Below are positions 11,100 through 22,960 of a DNA stretch of 64,000 bases, in pieces. Numbering within the stretch: the first letter of the stretch is position 1; each line of letters starts with the position of its first letter. The stretch is from Ypsolopha sequella (lineage: Eukaryota; Arthropoda; Insecta; Lepidoptera; Ypsolophidae). Under the pieces are notes generated by a model. That model was not told the DNA's origin, ran no database searches, and saw nothing but the letters and a program-made list of their open reading frames with translations. The translations under genes and the position numbers were made by a program. The DNA is taken from positions 13,410,001-13,474,000 of the forward strand of contig OW204000.1 in assembly GCA_934047225.1 (NCBI GenBank). The letters are read 5' to 3'.

Positions 11100-11380
11100 T
11101 TACTGAACTAGTTCTCGTCTACATGGTCGAGATACAACATCCATTGTTGAAGTTCCACGTGTTGTCTTTGTCTTGCACAAAGATACAATACTTGGGTTGG
11201 AATTTAAACGTAAAGTGCTAGAAGGAACTTTTGGCGCGTGTATGATAGTGATAGGGCGCAGTTTTGAAACAAGTGATGGGATAAGCAGCGTTAGTTCCGA
11301 TTTTGACCACGACCAAACCACGCGCCAAAAGAGCCTTGTTGAGTGATAGGCGTTCGGACAACCTCGGTTTTGCACTTTAC
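11100..11380 (-). repeat. Interspersed repeat D, copy 1
   Basis: The block reading (reverse strand) GGCGCGTGGTTTGGTCGTGG ... AAAATCGGAACTAACG ... CAAAACTGCGCCCT matches 22625-22720. A 91-codon frame over it is not supported as a gene because the second copy does not keep the frame clean. Confidence 0.5.
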
Positions 11381-11897
11381 TAGATCAAGGCGATCGACGA
11401 CATGCGATTCTTAATGTAAATAGGGACCTTATAACGTGTAAATTCCTATCTGATCATTATTTCGCGATTTTTTTAATGTTGATTTCAGAATGTAGTAAGA
11501 TAATTAATAATAACAATATTCTATTTATTTCAGATAACACTGATCCATCAGTGTTTCAAAGCGGTTTCCTACATAAACATGGACTTAAAAGTTAATAAAA
11601 AAATACATTTTTTCAGGTAATTGTTTTCCCAATTTTGAGGCTAAGCCAATTTTGTTTTCAGGTGCTTGAGTGAAAACACAGATAGCGAGAAAAAAACATT
11701 AATTCGAACTTAATTTTTCTGATAAATAAATCAAATGCAAAAGTTTAGATTATAGTTACAGTATCATCAACGTGTAATATTTTGTTATTTTGATACTTTA
11801 TTAATTTGTTATCGCTAAAGAATTGTTTAAATTAAACACAAACTACACTTTTATGCAATCATCTGCTATGAAAGTTTTATACCGATCCGATTGGGTT
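11381..11897. other. No recognisable feature
   Basis: AT-rich spacer with no coding signal and no paired ends seen. Confidence 0.5.
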
Positions 11898-12246
11898 GGG
11901 CCGCTCCACATTCTCGGTGAGAATTTCCCCATGTAGGGGACAAAGCTATATGAGTAAAGGAGATAGACTTTACTGCGTTTCGCCTTACTTGTATAGATCT
12001 TGAATTAAAACACTTGTACTTGTAGTTTCACTTTATTTATATTAACTCCCAACCGGTTTCGGATTTTACTCCATTTTTAAGAGAAGATCTTAATTAAAAT
12101 ATTTTACATGACTCCAGGGACTAGCTCTGAGCAACGTAAACAATCAAGTCAAGTTTCACCAAGTGCCGACAATCGCAAGTATTAATTTTACTTGTATAGC
12201 TTTGTTGCCTTCAGGCGAGAGTCTCGCCATGATTGTGGAGCAGCCT
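11898..12246. mobile_element. MITE with CTCCACA ends
   Basis: The left GGGCCGCTCCACATTC pairs with the right end (AGGCTGCTCCACAATC on the other strand). The match continues through GACAAAGCTATA / AACAAAGCTATA and AGTAAA. About 349 bp, no reading frame. Confidence 0.6.
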
Positions 12247-12839
12247 TTACAAACAATATATAGGTAGAGTTTCGAGGAAAAAGACAGTGGTTGAAGGGAA
12301 AGTACGAGGAGCTACCTTAAAATATATTGATGTTAGCAAATTATATTAAAAGGAAACTTTCCTTTATTTTCAAAAATAAGTAAAACTGGTTTCAATGATA
12401 AGTACTTCAAAGGTACAGTGGGGATCACATCGAGATAAACACTATATAGATGCATAACTACTATACATTTTGAGTGTAAGAAAGTGCCCTCCGCCTGCTC
12501 AAAAGTGCAGTAAAAAAATTGTCGAAGCGCGCGCGACAAACATACAACATTTTGCACACATTTTCGCCTTTCAACCTGTTTGTTTAACTCGATGTGATCT
12601 CCAAAATCAGGAATGGACAAGGATGGATGATCTAAACCTAAGGCGAGGAATTGGGTTCTGAACGGTCACTGTCATTCCAAGCGGTAAAACGCGCGGATTC
12701 TGGCCGAAATAGACAAATATTTTTTAGCTTTTTTATTTAAGTATATAAAAAAAATTAAATAGCTTGCATAATTTCCAATTAAAAATTAACTATCTAATAA
12801 AATATCGTTTAGTACAAATGTAAATCAGTCCTATTTGTT
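12247..12839. other. No recognisable gene
   Basis: Overlapping short frames on both strands near 12333-12661 show no known motif or codon pattern. Treated as non-coding. Confidence 0.5.
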
Positions 12840-13080
12840 AAACTTTGAGAAACTGTGTCGACGAAAACCTGATTTCAATTATTATTTCTATCGAGTGAAA
12901 GATTTTCAATCGCGTTTCTGTATCATACCTGTATTTTAGAAATCTATAAAAAATTCCAAAAATGTTTTATTAATTTAACAAACTAGTAGATTCATATTGA
13001 AAGTAGTCAAAACGACTCTAAAAAGGACAAATAATCAAAATAACTCCCCTTAATTTTACTTCGCCCCATAACAAGCCAAT
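12840..13080 (+). repeat. Diverged copy of MITE family A
   Basis: It carries the family hallmarks TTTCAATTATTATTTCTATC, GAGTGAAAGATTTTCAATCG and CGTTTCTGT in the right order, but the termini are not recognisable. Confidence 0.5.
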
Positions 13081-15392
13081 TAAAAATTTTTGGTTTCAGA
13101 TTTCTAGACTTTAGCGTATTAAGATATTAAGATATTAAACAAAAAGTTCGGCATTTGCTCTTGCAGCAATGATTTTTGTTTTTAAAATTGTTTGTAATTT
13201 TGCAACACTGTGAAAAGCTTGGATAAGGCTACAACCCTTCTACTATGCCTTCGCGACCCTCAAAGTTTTTCCACGCATAGAAAACCAGTTGAGAGCCTCT
13301 GATCGAATGTTTCAAATCAAACGAGAATTCTCTTTTGTTGAACGTATCAGCTAGGAACAGTGTTCGTTAGGAATTATCACTAATGGAATATTGGACAATG
13401 AGAACGCACTCGAGCACACAGCTAGGTTACGCGTGTTTCTTTAGGTCCTAGAGCCACACGCGTAACCTGGGAGCCCACTTGATGACGTCAGAGCAAGTGG
13501 CGCGAGCGGGAGTGATACTGTTTGTTCGTTATATGTCCTTCATAATTAATAGGTGTATTAAAAAATATGCAAATGTGTATGAGTTTTTGTTTTTCTGGGT
13601 AGGGAACAAACGGTACCCTTAGGAATTTTTTATGCGTCTATCTGTTTTCGAGCTCCGTGAGAAATATCAAGTTAAAATAATACATCCTACGTACGAGTAT
13701 CTTATATACAGGATGTTTACAATTCCCGTTGCTTAATTTCCAAAAGTTTTTTTTTCAGAGGTTATACGTCATTATAGGACATAATTTTCAGTATTTTGGT
13801 ATGTAAATGAACCATTATTTTTTTATAGTTTTTTAAAGAATTGTCCGATATGATGTCACTTGAGAATTTTAGAAATTATACCGAGGTTGATGTGTGATTG
13901 CATATAAAAAAGACATTATACTGATAGCGATGTGTGACTGCTTATAAAAAAAATGTTCTGTCTCTGTCTGTCCACTCATCTGTCATCCAGCTGTCAAATC
14001 AGTCGGAAGCAAATTATTATAAACTTGAAATTCCCTTCACAAGTAGATCTATACGTCCGCTGTATAAAATCAGAAAATTTTATAAGTAATTAATGCCCAA
14101 CTTAATTAGACTCTTTGGATACATAGAGTTTAATGGATCGTAAGCGTCAAGTTAAATTGGACAAAGTAACTGCACGTGGAATAAGATTGCGTTTTAAACG
14201 ATATGTGCGCAACCCTTAGTGCATGAGTCCTATTTGCCCTTGACCGGTATTTAAAAACATATTAGGGCTATTCACACTATTTGACGGTGGACTCATAGTA
14301 CGAGTATGTTATGTCGCTGTCCGATATGACAATGCCGTTTCAAATCCCGTGCAAGGTGTATCTTATTTCAGAAAATTTATGTCACATGTTTTTGGGAGTT
14401 CCGTCAAAACAAAGAATCCTTTGTAGCGAAACTTCGTTTTGAGCTGTAACAGTTATCTTTAAGGCGTATTACCACGCTAAATAAGCAACTCGATGTGTGT
14501 CGGTACAAATATCAACGAAAACGACATTCAAATAATGTTCATTTCAGGGTGCCTTGAAAAGTGGCTGTTACGACCACCACTGCATATCCGGCTAGCGCAA
14601 AATAGGAGAAAATAATACTTTTCACATGGACGCCATGAACGAAAAAAAAATTTTGAACTTAAATTTTTTAGATCTAAAAATTTCCTATAATTTGGTGAAA
14701 TAATAGTTAAAATCGCTTTAGGCGTTTGGAAGGAGTAAGAGAATTCTTGTGTTAATCATGTGAAACTTTCGATGACTTTCGATTTTTTTTGTCAAAACTT
14801 ACAATAGAAAAACAGCTTATGAAACTTAAAATTAATTTTTGACTCTATAATGCCTATCATATATTTTCATGAAAATTTTTGGACCACCCGTGTGGGAGGA
14901 GTAGGCCTTCAAAGACAGGTCCAAATTGCAGTTAGCGTATCCATTCGCCTTAAGTAGTGAATTACACTGGAAATCTGGCAAAATGGAGTAAATCTTGATG
15001 AAATCACATTTTTATAATAATTGTATATCGAGTGTTAAAACTGTCAAGTAACTGATTACTCTGATTAGGCAACCAAAAACAAAATTGCACAAAATTCAAC
15101 TTTTATTGGGAAAAATAAATCAAAAACTAACATCGACTCTCAAAATAAACACAAATATTCTAAAGCTTTTTATCTCTGACTTCCGATTTATAGATACAGT
15201 AAAGTTAATGGAGCATAATAAATAGTTGTACAGTAAACTAGCAGATTAGTTATTAACTCGGGCAGGTTAATTACATGTAAATTACAAAGAGCACTGGACC
15301 GGCGAGGACATTCTGATCAAGTATCACCATTATTGACATTTCTTCTATACACATTCTAAATCACATCTATAAAATCTAAATCCTCGTGAGCG
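13081..15392. other. Gene-poor 2.3-kb stretch
   Basis: No coding frame was recognised. At 13424-13468 a perfect 13-bp inverted repeat (AGGTTACGCGTGT) with a 19-nt loop is visible. A TACAGGATGTTTAC motif near 13709 resembles one end of the Tc1-type MITEs, but no partner was found. Confidence 0.5.
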
Positions 15393-15985
15393 TTCAGTAT
15401 GTGCATTACAAGGTGGTATATCAAGTAGTTACAAAAATTCGGTGGCTTTTAAATTTGTTTTTGATTGATTTCCATTTTATCATGCACTGTAATAACCATT
15501 AGAGTATTCAAAGCGATGAATTTCGCTATAAAACATATAATCTTAGTTAAAGAGAACTGTGAATTTCTTAATTGTCTGATGCAACAGTTGATTGTAGCGA
15601 CGACAGCGTCTTCTGTTCAGAATGAGCGAGGCGTGAAATCACATAACGCCCTTGTGGGAGTTCAGTATGTGAATTACAAGGTGGTATATCAAGTAGTTAC
15701 AAAAATTCGGTGGCTTTTAAATTTGTTTCTGATTGATTTCTATTTTATAATGCACTGTAATAACAATTAGAGTATTCAAAGCGATGAATTTCGCTATGAA
15801 AACATATAATCTTAGTTAAAGAGAACTGTGAATTTCTTAATTGTCTGATGCAACAGGTGTATTGTAGCGACGACAGCGTCTTCCGTTCAGAATGAGCAAG
15901 GCGTGAACTTATATAACACCCTTGTGTGAGTTCAGTATATGAATTACAAGCTGGTATATCAAGTAGTTACAAATATTCGGCATAC
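15393..15985 (+). repeat. Tandem repeat, 268-270 bp unit, 2.2 copies
   Basis: Units start TTCAGTATGTGNATTACAAG at 15393 and 15661, with a partial third at 15931. The two full units are over 90 percent alike by eye, including the segment GATTGTAGCGACGACAGCGT. An open frame crossing them reflects the repeat and is not a gene. Confidence 0.85.
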
Positions 15986-16025
15986 AGGTATGGCGGAAAA
16001 ATTCGTCGTTCCAGACAAGAACCTC

Positions 16026-16045
16026 GGTAGCGCAGTCGGTAGCGC
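16026..16045 (+). repeat. tRNA-like A box fragment
   Basis: GGTAGCGCAGTCGGTAGCGC fits a tRNA D-arm/A-box. No tRNA 3' half follows, so it is a SINE head or relic. A lone B box (GGTTCGATTCC) lies at 16772-16782. Confidence 0.4.
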
Positions 16046-16228
16046 CATATGGTAGCGCGCCCGAGAATAATTTTTTAAAATATTGCACTATTATAATTTC
16101 TACTATTATTTATTATGTATGCATAAGGTATATGCAAACAGAAAAGAAATTTAAAAATAATTTATTTGTATACCCATATTAAATGTTTACACTGTTGATT
16201 GTTGGCACTTGGTGGAACTTGGAATACA

Positions 16229-16574
16229 TAATGAACAGAAAATCACTTGTACTTCCTGACCGGTTTCGCCTTTATGGCATTATCAAAGGAATTAATATAA
16301 GATCTTAATTACACAATAAATAGTTTACATCAGACAGTGCGATCAATGACACTAACACATTTTTGTAGTGAGGGTAATAGATTACCCTTATTAGATAATA
16401 GATTACCCTCACTACAAAAATGTGTTAGTGTTATTGATCGCACTGGCTGATGTAAACTATTTATTGTGTAATTAAGATCTTATATTAATTCCTTTGATAA
16501 TGCCATAAAGGCGAAACCGGTCAGGAAGTATTAAATAAATTTGTGGGATAGTACAAGTGATTTTCTGTTCATTA
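16229..16574. repeat. 346-bp near-perfect palindrome
   Basis: Arms of about 150-165 bp pair almost perfectly, from TAATGAACAGAAAATCACTT at the left end inward through CGATCAATGACACTAACACA to a short loop around 16385-16400. The right arm has about 20 extra bases (around 16528-16550). Such DNA would give a long hairpin RNA if transcribed. It also shares ACCGGTTTCG with 12050, so it is probably a foldback element. Confidence 0.85.
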
Positions 16575-18065
16575 CATATTAAATGTATTTATAAATCCTG
16601 TGCATAAAAAACAATAAAAGTTCATTTTAATAATTCATTTCAAAGCAATAATAATTTTGGTCAAGCAAGGAACAGGGGATTTTTTTCGCGATTTCAGTAA
16701 GACTTGGTCTTTATTAGCAACACTATCGAATTATGTCATAATACAGCACGTCCTGTTTTTTTTAATGAGCAGGTTCGATTCCCGACTAGGTTAAGTCATT
16801 TTTCAAAAATCTTTGAATGCAGTTTTTATTTTATCCAAAATCGATGACGAGAGTCCTTGGTGTAAATTTCTTTATCCCCTATACTTTAGATTTTCCCCAT
16901 ACTGTCACCCATCTCAGCGCACCAACCTGTATACTTGCTGCTGTTGCCAACAAAAAAAGACACGTTTGTGTGTTCATATTTTTAGGTCAATCCGCTTGAC
17001 CAACATAAATGAATCGCGTTATATGTAGGTATACGAGTGACCCGCTAAGCGCCGGAAAAGGGCATGTCTCGCGGGAAATCATTTGGGAAGTTTTGAACAG
17101 ACCCAACATAAGTAGGTTAAATGGTAGGCAATGATCTCGAAAACTAAAACTATGATCTCTTAACAGTGAAAAGTGATCGGTCCAGTTCCAAAGGTCCTGT
17201 GCTACTTTACCTTCTACGTATACTAACGAGAGCAACTTTTCAGCAGTAAAGTTTAGACAGGTTGATATTTTCGTCGTTTTCAAAATTTGGTGAATAGGTT
17301 CGCTTACATTTTAACTTTTGCAATTTTCTGGTCTAAAGACCGGAAATGGTATAAAAAGTTTCGAATATGTATGAAAATAACATTAAGGGGAACTTTTGGT
17401 CTAATTAATTATGTCTTTAGAAATCCTCTCAAATTCGAAAAAAGTAGATCTGTGAGAAAATAAAGACTTCCAAATCATGATACTTATAAATATACATTTT
17501 TATAAAAACTGTGTATAAAAATATAAAAACTAACCACGGTGAGTCCCGCCTAATAATGTTTATAGTAGAAGAGTTAATTTAAATAAGAGTTAATAAATTA
17601 TATTAATAAATAATAAGTTAATAAATAATAAGAGTTTAAATAAGAGTTAATAAAATAATTAATTTAATTCTAGTTTTAAATAAGTTTAGTTAATCGTTAA
17701 AAAATGTGCAAGTTTCAATTTTATTAAAATAAATAACTAAGTTCACAGGTGTACAATTTTCGGGATACATATGTACTGACGGGGTATCCTTTTCACGAAG
17801 CTTAGGCCATAATTTCTCGTTACGGTTCCTTTCATGGTGCCGTTAAATAACCCAAAGGTAAAGGTATAATTTAGGTCTTACATGAATGTTTAGCCCCGAG
17901 TAACCTTAGGGTAGCTATTCGGCTCGAATGTGAATTTCATTTCGAGTAATATTTATTTAAGTTTTTGGAACTTTGAATGTTGTGAAAGGGAAAGGGGTTG
18001 TCCTTTAATCACGTTCGATTCGAACAGGGAGGGGGTTAGAATAAAATAACGATAGATCACGATGT
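16575..18065. other. No recognisable gene
   Basis: Apart from the lone pol III B-box motif at 16772-16782 and an AT-rich simple-sequence patch at 17575-17680, nothing is supported here. Small frames at 16813-17028 and 16987-17283 overlap on opposite strands without motifs. Confidence 0.5.
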
Positions 18066-18082
18066 GGGGGGGGGGGGGGGGG
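18066..18082 (+). repeat. Run of 17 G
   Basis: Uninterrupted G homopolymer, striking in AT-rich DNA and able to form a G-quadruplex. Its length may be affected by sequencing error. Confidence 0.8.
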
Positions 18083-18923
18083 TAGTCGTGACAATCATGT
18101 GTATAATTTCGTGGGACCACGTGAAATCGCGAGCAAGCGAATTTGTGTCAAAAAAGCAACGTAAGAACAATAAATATAGTACATTTTTAAAATTTTCATT
18201 TAAATTGTGTAGTATACTAGAAATAAATATTTTCTGATTCTTGTATTATTAAATTGCTAAAGATTTTTTTTCGGGTTACACGGGTTGTCAAAAACACGCA
18301 TAAAACGTGCCCGTAATGCTGTTCCAAAGAACGTTAAAATATCCCGGACAGAGTTTCGCTAACAAACAACTGAAGCACCCCTTGTAAGCCGACCCTTCGT
18401 ACGTACGGGCCCGGGCACGCACACATTCACATCATAGTAAACCAATTTCCATAATAAGTCCACTCACACACTTACAAACCGCCGCCTTTGCTATGCTTCA
18501 GGAGTTACTTAGCTGTGACTCCATCCGCTTTTTTTTTACGTTCGTAGTTGTTTAATACAAAACTTCAATACCTGGGAAACTAGATCGTAGAAAATATAAT
18601 ATTGAAGCCCAAGAAATAACAGAACACGGCTTTGAAGGCGAAGCGGAATTAATTCGTTGACCTAAGATAATTATGATAATGTATATCAAGTGACTTGTGT
18701 AATACCATACATAGTAATAGTAACATAGAAAACATGTATTTCTCAATAACTACACGTTCTGATAGTGTCTACTTATTGTTTGTGATACTCAGGCCGTGAC
18801 TGATAAAAGTGACTGCTGGGCTTATCAAAGGCCAGCCACTATTTTTCTGGAGGCTGATCAGTACTTGTTAGACCGATTTTAGGGTTCTGTAACCAAAAGT
18901 AAATAATAGTACATTACATCTGA

Positions 18924-19020
18924 GACCAGTAATTAAAGATATCCTGGACGAGTAAGTTAAAAGGCCGAGCCCGTAGGGCGAGGACTTTTATATACGAGTC
19001 CAGGATAGCTAATTATGGTC
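18924..19020. repeat. Short foldback repeat
   Basis: GACCAGTAATTAAAGATATC and TCCTGGAC recur inverted as GACCATAATTAGCTATC and TCCTGGAC, with a GC-rich centre. Probably a small MITE. Confidence 0.55.
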
Positions 19021-20622
19021 GAAGCATGTATAGTGCTTTTCTCAAAAATAAAACGAGATATTTTCAAATTATATAAGTTTTTTCATTACGTTAACAAACT
19101 CATCTTGAATAACAAACAATCGATCGAGTGTGTTTTATGTGTCACGCAATTTTACTAAAATAATGCTATCGCGGTATTTGACGTCTTTTGTAGTTAGATT
19201 CCCAAGCTCCAGACTTCTACATACACCGTTTTTACTCCCATGATAAGAACAACCCACAACAAAAAACTCAACTTTAATAATGAATTTAAGGCCTATTTAT
19301 AACTTTAGAGCCATAAAATAATATTACATCATTTATTTACCTTTATAACTAGATATTTATCATATATATGTTGGCTTGAAATATTTTAGACTTCTTGCTT
19401 ATATAGCCATCTGATTGCCTTTTTAGCCATGCCGTCAAATTGTTATCATTTTTCAAGTTTATTTTATTCTTATTGAACACAACACATCGGAGCATGGAAT
19501 ACATCGCCCATAAAGTGGAAGGCTGCTTTGTTTGGCTAAGGTGACTGAAATAAGCCAAAAACACATTTTCCGACCAACTGTTCGTGTGTTTATTTGCTTG
19601 CCACTTTATGATTTTTCATAATTTGTTTAAATGTCTTCCTTAGATTTTGGCGGAAGCAAGTTGTTTTTTGCTAATTCCGCTTCCGCTTTTAGATTTGGAG
19701 GAGTACAATCTATATCAGAGCCTTCTTCTGAACTCATTTTGTAATTTATTTAAACAAAAAACTTTAAATGAAAATATTATGCAACAACAAAATTTCCCGC
19801 TTTTAATTTTTTTTTCGTTTTTTTTTTTTTCGTTGGGCAAATGTATACGGCCAGCCCTCTTCATAAAATTGAGGTTAAATTTTAAGTGTTCAATGGTTTT
19901 AAATATAACTATAAAATCAATAAAAATAATATATTTTCAATTATAAAATTTGGCAAAACGTTTTTAGAACACGAAATTGTAATGTTTTTTCTTTTTATAC
20001 TGGCCGCTATACTGGCCGATACCGTATGATCGCCAAACTCTTTAGTCATTTAAAACATAGACACGGATAGTTAAAAAAAAAACATGGTATGTAATGGATT
20101 TTCATACGAATTTCCTGGACAGTTATTCAGATTTCCTGGAGACTTGAAATAGCTCTACAGGATGAAGTACTTTCTGGCATGTCTATGCAATATGTAATTA
20201 AAGCATTACAACATATTTTTGAGAAAAATACTTATTTTATCAATCGGCAGATTATTTGGCAGTTCCGGCAGTTTAAAAAATGCAGAGTTACAATAGAAAA
20301 ACTAATAGCATAAATGTCTTTTCGTATTGACGCATTGATAAGGGATTCCTACACGTTTAGACCAACACCTACTGTCAGTGTACAATACATTATATTTATG
20401 AAATGGCTTTTGACAGTATTGTGTTTCGAACGCACCCTCATGTAAAAGATCGTACGATTCACTTAATTATTAAATATTAAATATCACGTAGGTTACTGTC
20501 ACCTGCACTAAAAGCTACCTATTTTATACGGTTTTAAACCCTAATGCATAAGGCGTAAGAACTGAACTTATACTATTTTATATATATAATTAGCGACTTT
20601 TGTGTCCGGAATAAATACCAAA
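19021..20622. other. No recognisable gene
   Basis: AT-rich spacer with T-runs near 19810-19830. The short frames here have no motif or compositional support. Confidence 0.5.
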
Positions 20623-20926
20623 GCGTGAGACTAAAATACTGAGTGGGCGAATGTAAAGTATAAAATCGAAAATATTTCACCAAAAGTCAAAAAATAGATG
20701 TGACGACGAGCGAAGTGGGTTAGGTTTACATATAAAATAAAATAAGGAGCCGAACGAGGCGGAGCGGAGCGAGGCGACATCCCTAGTTTTATTACTTAAA
20801 ATTAAATTGTCACTAAAATAGAAAATTGTGCGCCTAAGAATCATTCAACTCAACTCTTTCAAGTCACCATTTTCAACATTTTTATTCGCCCATAGTCTTT
20901 TTCGCCCACTTAGTATTTTAGTACGC
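20623..20926. mobile_element. MITE-like foldback
   Basis: The left GCGTGAGACTAAAATACTGA pairs with the right end, which on the other strand reads GCGTACTAAAATACTAAGTG. Both continue into GGGCGAA. The centre holds a GC-rich purine stretch (GAGGCGGAGCGGAGCGAGGC). Confidence 0.55.
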
Positions 20927-22083
20927 TATATTTAGTATTTTTGACACCTTAAATTTGAATTCATATTCGCTCGTTTAAATACTACCCTTGTAATATGTTC
21001 TACTCTACGTCATAATTTGTATGCGTACTGGTATATGCGTAAGAGATATATATTAAGATATATATGAATATAAATTAAACACTTAAAACTCATGAAATTA
21101 AGTTAAAGACTCATTAAATTAGTCATAAGGTGGTATATATTTTATGTCAATTAGTGTCTATAATTCGACTGATGCCAGCCCCAAAGTGTTTATTATAGTG
21201 TATGTTTTTATACACTGTTTTAGTTATACAAAAAATAAAAATAAAATAAATGCTCTATGTAGCAACATACCAATAGAATTCTGAGTTTGAGTTTGTAGTT
21301 TCGTGGGTATTTATTGTATGGTTCAGAACTCGGTCGTGACTTCCGGTACGTTTTTTTTTAACGAAGAATAATAATTTCATTTCTGATTATAGATTTTCAT
21401 TATAACGTTTTTTAATCTTTAATTATTAATAGCAAAAGGCTCATGATTATTTCGTACTCTGGTCATGCGTCACTAGGCCAACCGTTATTGGCCGGCTCAA
21501 AAACGAAGTATCATAACACACTTTATCGTGGGGTCATTTTTCAGCTCTTATCAGACTTCTATGATTTTTTTCGTTCACTGCCCCCATCATTATCTCCGAA
21601 ACTAGAGGACCGAAAAACATAAAAAAATATCATAGTATCGATAATCAATAATGATTGATGATTACTTAAGGATTACGGGAAAAATGTAGCGGTTAAGAAT
21701 TTATGTAATCAAAAGAAATAAAAAAATCTAAATACGTATGTCCACATTATGTTTGCTACATATGAGTTCATACATACAAAGCGGAAATACTATGGCGTCG
21801 TAGAGCTTGCTACGTTGCCGTAGCAAAAAGTTTTGTAGACAAGTTAACTAGCGGTCACTTGCACAAGAAAAAGCTTGCTAATTATGATTAAGGCTGGAAC
21901 TGAGCCTAGAATATGAACAACATCAGGCTTTTGAGGATTCGTTTGAAAACATCCTAAAGAAAATTTTCTCATCCTATGCCATACCCTTATAATAAGCGAA
22001 CCTACAGTCCATCATGTTCCAAGCCCAGACTAAAAAGCTGTTTGGTCCGGACGTTGGTAGATCAGTCAGTCAGGATATTTTTA
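20927..22083. other. Spacer with repeat-B-like pieces
   Basis: Around 21540-21740 the phrases CATTATCTCCGAAACTAGAG and AATGTAGCGGTTAAGA resemble segments near 5630-5740. No gene is recognised. Confidence 0.4.
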
Positions 22084-22085
22084 TA

Positions 22086-22340
22086 CAGGGTGTTAAGATG
22101 ATATTGCGGAAGCCGAAAACTGCCGATAGTACTCGTCTATAGAAACAACATTCCAAGAAAAAAAATAGAGAAATTGTGATAGTCAGTTGCTTCATACATA
22201 TTGATCGAGTAGGTATGAAACTTTTCTACGAAACAGCTGCTTTTTTCGCGATTTGAGCATTGGTTCCATAGTAAAACTTGTTCGTATTGACGAGTACTAC
22301 CGCCAGTTTTCAGCTTCAGCAACATCATTTTAACACCCAG
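22086..22340. mobile_element. Tc1-type MITE, CAGGGTGTTAA ends
   Basis: A 255-bp element flanked by TA on both sides. The left CAGGGTGTTAAGATGATATT pairs with the right end (CTGGGTGTTAAAATGATGTT on the other strand), and the pairing extends to AGTACTCGTC. A single end of the same family is at 23564-23630. Confidence 0.7.
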
Positions 22341-22624
22341 TATACGAGTAACCAATTACGTAACCAATCGTTTGCACATTTGATATTTGTGATGAGATAG
22401 AAGCATCATAGAAACCCCATTACTAAAGGGAAGCTGTCTTCACCAAAATTATTTTTGAAAGCAAGGGGAGTCTTGTAATAATTCTTCTACGAATTATTTT
22501 ATTCTCATTTCAATCTTCTTATAGCTGCTAAACTATATTATTTATTATCTCCATTTGAAATGCTTAACAAAGAATAACGGTAAGAAAAAAAAATCTATTT
22601 GTGTAAATATAAGTACACTACAAG

Positions 22625-22720
22625 AATCTTATGGCGCGTGGACTGGTTATTTCCAAAATCGGACCTAACGCCGCTACCATACTCCTTGTTTCAAAGCTGC
22701 GCCCCCTGTCATTTATAGAA
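22625..22720 (+). repeat. Interspersed repeat D, copy 2
   Basis: Shares GGCGCGTGG ... AAAATCGGACCTAACGCCGC ... CAAAGCTGCGCCCC with the reverse strand of 11220-11350. Confidence 0.45.
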
Positions 22721-22795
22721 ATATAATTGTATACAAAATTAGCTTAATACTGTAATGTGATACAATTTATTTACACAAATAATAATAACAATAGG

Positions 22796-22960
22796 AATTA
22801 GAATAGAATAGAAAAGAAAAAACTTTATTGGTGTCACACAATTAAAATACAGTATAATCAATAACAAACAAAACATAAGTGACACCCAAAAGGCCTCCAC
22901 TCAGCATGTGTCATGGCACTATTCTGTACCACGACGCTGGTCTTCCGTGGACACCTCGCA
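22796..22960 (-). repeat. Probable LINE 3' end
   Basis: Read on the minus strand, a segment with GGTGTCACTTATGTTTTG ends in CACCAATAAAGTTTTT followed by an (ATTCT)n-like tail, as at the 3' end of a non-LTR retrotransposon. It is too short to classify. Confidence 0.45.

Noticed and set aside
12333..12661. Opposed frames of 95 and 63 codons
   Set aside because: No motif, no codon bias and mutual overlap. Chance openness in AT-rich DNA.
15465..15770. 101-codon frame
   Set aside because: Spans the 268-bp tandem repeat and uses no consistent frame across units.
15393..15985. CRISPR-like array
   Set aside because: The repeats are long and contiguous without spacers, in a eukaryotic context. It is a simple tandem repeat.
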